Both the position numbers and the translations under genes were made by a program. DNA of 7,933 bases from an uncultured Dialister sp. (GTDB lineage Bacteria; Bacillota; Negativicutes; Veillonellales; Dialisteraceae): contig CAAEVC010000146.1 in the NCBI GenBank assembly GCA_900759415.1, forward strand, positions 1 to 7,933. Reading direction: 5' to 3'. Below are positions 6,677-7,933 of this stretch, piece after piece (position 1 is the first letter of the stretch; each line of letters begins with the position of its first letter). Below the pieces are notes generated by a model. It saw only the letters and a program-made list of their open reading frames with translations. It had not been told where the DNA came from and ran no database searches.

Positions 6677-7933
6677 ATGTCTAAATTACAGGACATCCGG
6701 GATCTGGCACAGGAACATGCCGTATCAGTGAGCGGTTCCCCCAGAGACTGGATGGATTATATGGACACAGCATCAAGGTTATACCGTTATTCTTTTTCAG
6801 ACCAGCTTCTGATCCATGCACAGCATCCGGAAGCAACGGCCTGTGCATCACTGGAATTATGGAATGAAAAGATGTTCCGATGGGTGAACCGTGGTGCAAG
6901 GGGAATCGCCCTGCTTGATGAAACAGGACAGCATACCAGACTCCGTTATGTGTTTGATATTTCGGATACCCACATGGTAGCCGGGGGCAGAAGCCCGTAT
7001 CTGTGGCAGATGCAGGAACACCAGAGAGAAGAGATCCTCACCCATCTGGCAGAGGTCTATGCTCTGGAAGAAAAGGATACAGCAACTTTGCAGGATGCAT
7101 TGATGGCAGTCGCAAGGGAAATGGTCAGTGATAATCTGGAGGAATACCTGGACGGATTGGAATATGCGGTAGAAGATACTTATCTGGAAGATTTGGATGA
7201 GGTGACGATCCGCAGTGATTTCCGTCAGCTGGCAACAGACAGTGTTTACTATATGCTTTCCAGACGATGCGGGCTTGACCCGATGGAGCTTCTGGAAGAA
7301 GAGGATTTCATGCATATCACGGACTATAATCGTCTGTCCGTCCTCACATTCCTTGGAAATGCGGCAAGCCAGCTCAGTGAAAGTATTCTGATTGATATTG
7401 GAAGAACCGTACATAAAATTTCTCTGGAAGAAGCGAGAAAAGAGGTTGAAATTTCCAATGAAAGGAATTATAATAACTTTACCACGTTAATGCGTGAAAC
7501 TAAAAATCAGGACGTAGAAAACAAAAAAGCAGAAAATATTGAAAATGAAGGAGGAACCGATTATGGAACTGACATATCATCGCAAGGGGGATTACCTGTT
7601 TCCGAATCTGACCGTCGAAGAGGAAGAAGTGACGATCGGGAAATACGGGATGCTGCGGAGGACATTTCTGAAAGAACACAAGAACAGTCTTTATCAGAGC
7701 CTGTTCCTGACTGGGAAGCTGAACCGTCATCTGGAGCAGATCGAGAAAGCAGCACAGGAGAGAATGGACTGCCAGATGGAGAAATTGCTGGAGAAGAATC
7801 CGGCACCGGACAAGGAAGCAGATCCGATGGCATGGACGGCACACATGAACGCACTGATGGCAACAGCGGAAGAGAGCATCTTGACGGAATTGGTATACAG
7901 TTAGTCGAAGATACAAGAGAAGATGGATTGAGT
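6677..7933 (+). CDS. LtrC/SNF2-type large DNA-processing protein, N-terminal part (runs off the window)
   Basis: An open frame of 419 codons with no stop before the window end. Residues 23-98 match the N-terminal block of very large proteins encoded after topB in Tn1549/CTn-type elements: RDWMDYMDTASRLYRYSFSD, then QLLIHAQHPEATACASLELW, NEKMFRWVNRGARGIALLD and LRYVFDISDT. In those proteins this LtrC-like block, resembling the ArdC-type N-terminus, is followed far downstream by DNA methylase and SNF2-type helicase domains; neither is visible here, so that outcome is expected, not seen. Residues about 100-265 are helical, with conserved-looking YYMLSRRCGLDP and FLGNAASQLSESI. From about residue 270 the protein turns into a Gly/Asp/Glu/Ser/Arg-rich linker, and residues 296-409 are encoded by the same DNA as tnpV in another frame. 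Likely role: processing or protecting the transferred DNA in the recipient. Confidence 0.85.
   Translation, partial: MSKLQDIRDLAQEHAVSVSGSPRDWMDYMDTASRLYRYSFSDQLLIHAQHPEATACASLELWNEKMFRWVNRGARGIALLDETGQHTRLRYVFDISDTHMVAGGRSPYLWQMQEHQREEILTHLAEVYALEEKDTATLQDALMAVAREMVSDNLEEYLDGLEYAVEDTYLEDLDEVTIRSDFRQLATDSVYYMLSRRCGLDPMELLEEEDFMHITDYNRLSVLTFLGNAASQLSESILIDIGRTVHKISLEEARKEVEISNERNYNNFTTLMRETKNQDVENKKAENIENEGGTDYGTDISSQGGLPVSESDRRRGRSDDREIRDAAEDISERTQEQSLSEPVPDWEAEPSSGADRESSTGENGLPDGEIAGEESGTGQGSRSDGMDGTHERTDGNSGREHLDGIGIQLVEDTREDGLS
7548..7554 (+). promoter_or_regulatory. Internal Shine-Dalgarno for the nested tnpV gene
   Basis: AAGGAGG, a near-ideal site, ends 8 bases before ATG 7563. It lies inside the LtrC-like reading frame, where it encodes parts of E-N-E-G-G. 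A strong, correctly spaced site inside a coding region argues that tnpV is translated. It also selects 7563 over a TTG at 7539 in the same frame. Confidence 0.8.
7563..7904 (+). CDS. tnpV: TnpV-family transposon protein, nested in another gene's frame
   Basis: A complete 113-residue protein beginning MELTYHRKGDYLFPNLTVEE and ending in the family signature (DPMAWTAHMNALMATAEESI, then LTELVYS). Other family landmarks are GKYGMLRRTFLKEHKNSLYQ, LFLTGKLNRHLEQIEKAAQE and the basic/acidic helices between them. Known: TnpV was named from the Tn4451/Tn4453 mobilisable transposons of Clostridium, and TnpV-like proteins are widespread in Firmicute elements; the biochemical function is not established. 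No signal or membrane segment, so cytoplasmic. Odd: the whole gene lies inside the LtrC-like frame, +1 to it, and both frames remain open throughout. It has its own ribosome binding site. It could have been inserted in frame-neutral fashion or be long-standing overprinting; the protein-like composition of this frame versus the linker-like other frame suggests tnpV is the constrained one. Confidence 0.83.
   Translation: MELTYHRKGDYLFPNLTVEEEEVTIGKYGMLRRTFLKEHKNSLYQSLFLTGKLNRHLEQIEKAAQERMDCQMEKLLEKNPAPDKEADPMAWTAHMNALMATAEESILTELVYS

Noticed and set aside
7500..7916. Long minus-strand open frames across the tnpV region
   Set aside because: Their translations show no family features and have no ribosome binding site; stop codons on the other strand are probably depleted by the two constrained + strand frames.

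Overview
The window is a piece of an integrative and conjugative element of the Tn1549 / C. difficile CTn2-like type found in gut Clostridia (Lachnospiraceae and relatives). The assignment rests on a recognisable block of transfer genes, all on the + strand: the end of a VirB4-type ATPase, a small unknown protein, a CD1107-type membrane-anchored peptidoglycan hydrolase, a DUF4315 protein, a DUF4366 surface protein, topoisomerase III, and the start of a very large LtrC/SNF2-type protein. Strong AGGAGG-type ribosome binding sites, low-to-moderate GC and Lys/Glu-rich proteins fit a low-GC Firmicute. Gaps between genes are all under 100 bases, and nothing supports a gene on the minus strand.

Layout. 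Positions 1-80 look like the 3' end of a group II intron (3' strand of domain V, then domain VI with a candidate bulged branch-point A). Directly after it, 81-554 is the 3' exon of the VirB4 gene, open from the Walker B region to its stop. The gap before the next gene carries an intrinsic-terminator-like hairpin (594-619). A 103-residue protein of unknown role follows (650-961), then the large two-domain cell-wall hydrolase (991-3459), the DUF4315 protein (3476-3805), the DUF4366 protein (3795-4478, overlapping its neighbour by 11 bases), a second terminator-like hairpin (4515-4543), topB (4561-6657), and the first 419 codons of the LtrC-like protein (6677 to the window end).

How the genes fit together. 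VirB4 would power the type IV secretion channel. The 3D + NlpC/P60 hydrolase would open the cell wall for it, and the DUF4366 protein looks like a wall-spanning or surface accessory. TopB and the LtrC-like protein act on DNA during transfer or establishment.

The most unusual part is 7563-7904. A complete tnpV-family gene, with its own perfectly spaced Shine-Dalgarno, lies wholly inside the LtrC-like reading frame in the +1 frame, so both frames stay open across the same DNA. Other points of interest are the intron tail interrupting virB4 and the two terminator-like hairpins, both preceded by a CAGGGG-type motif, inside an otherwise continuous operon.
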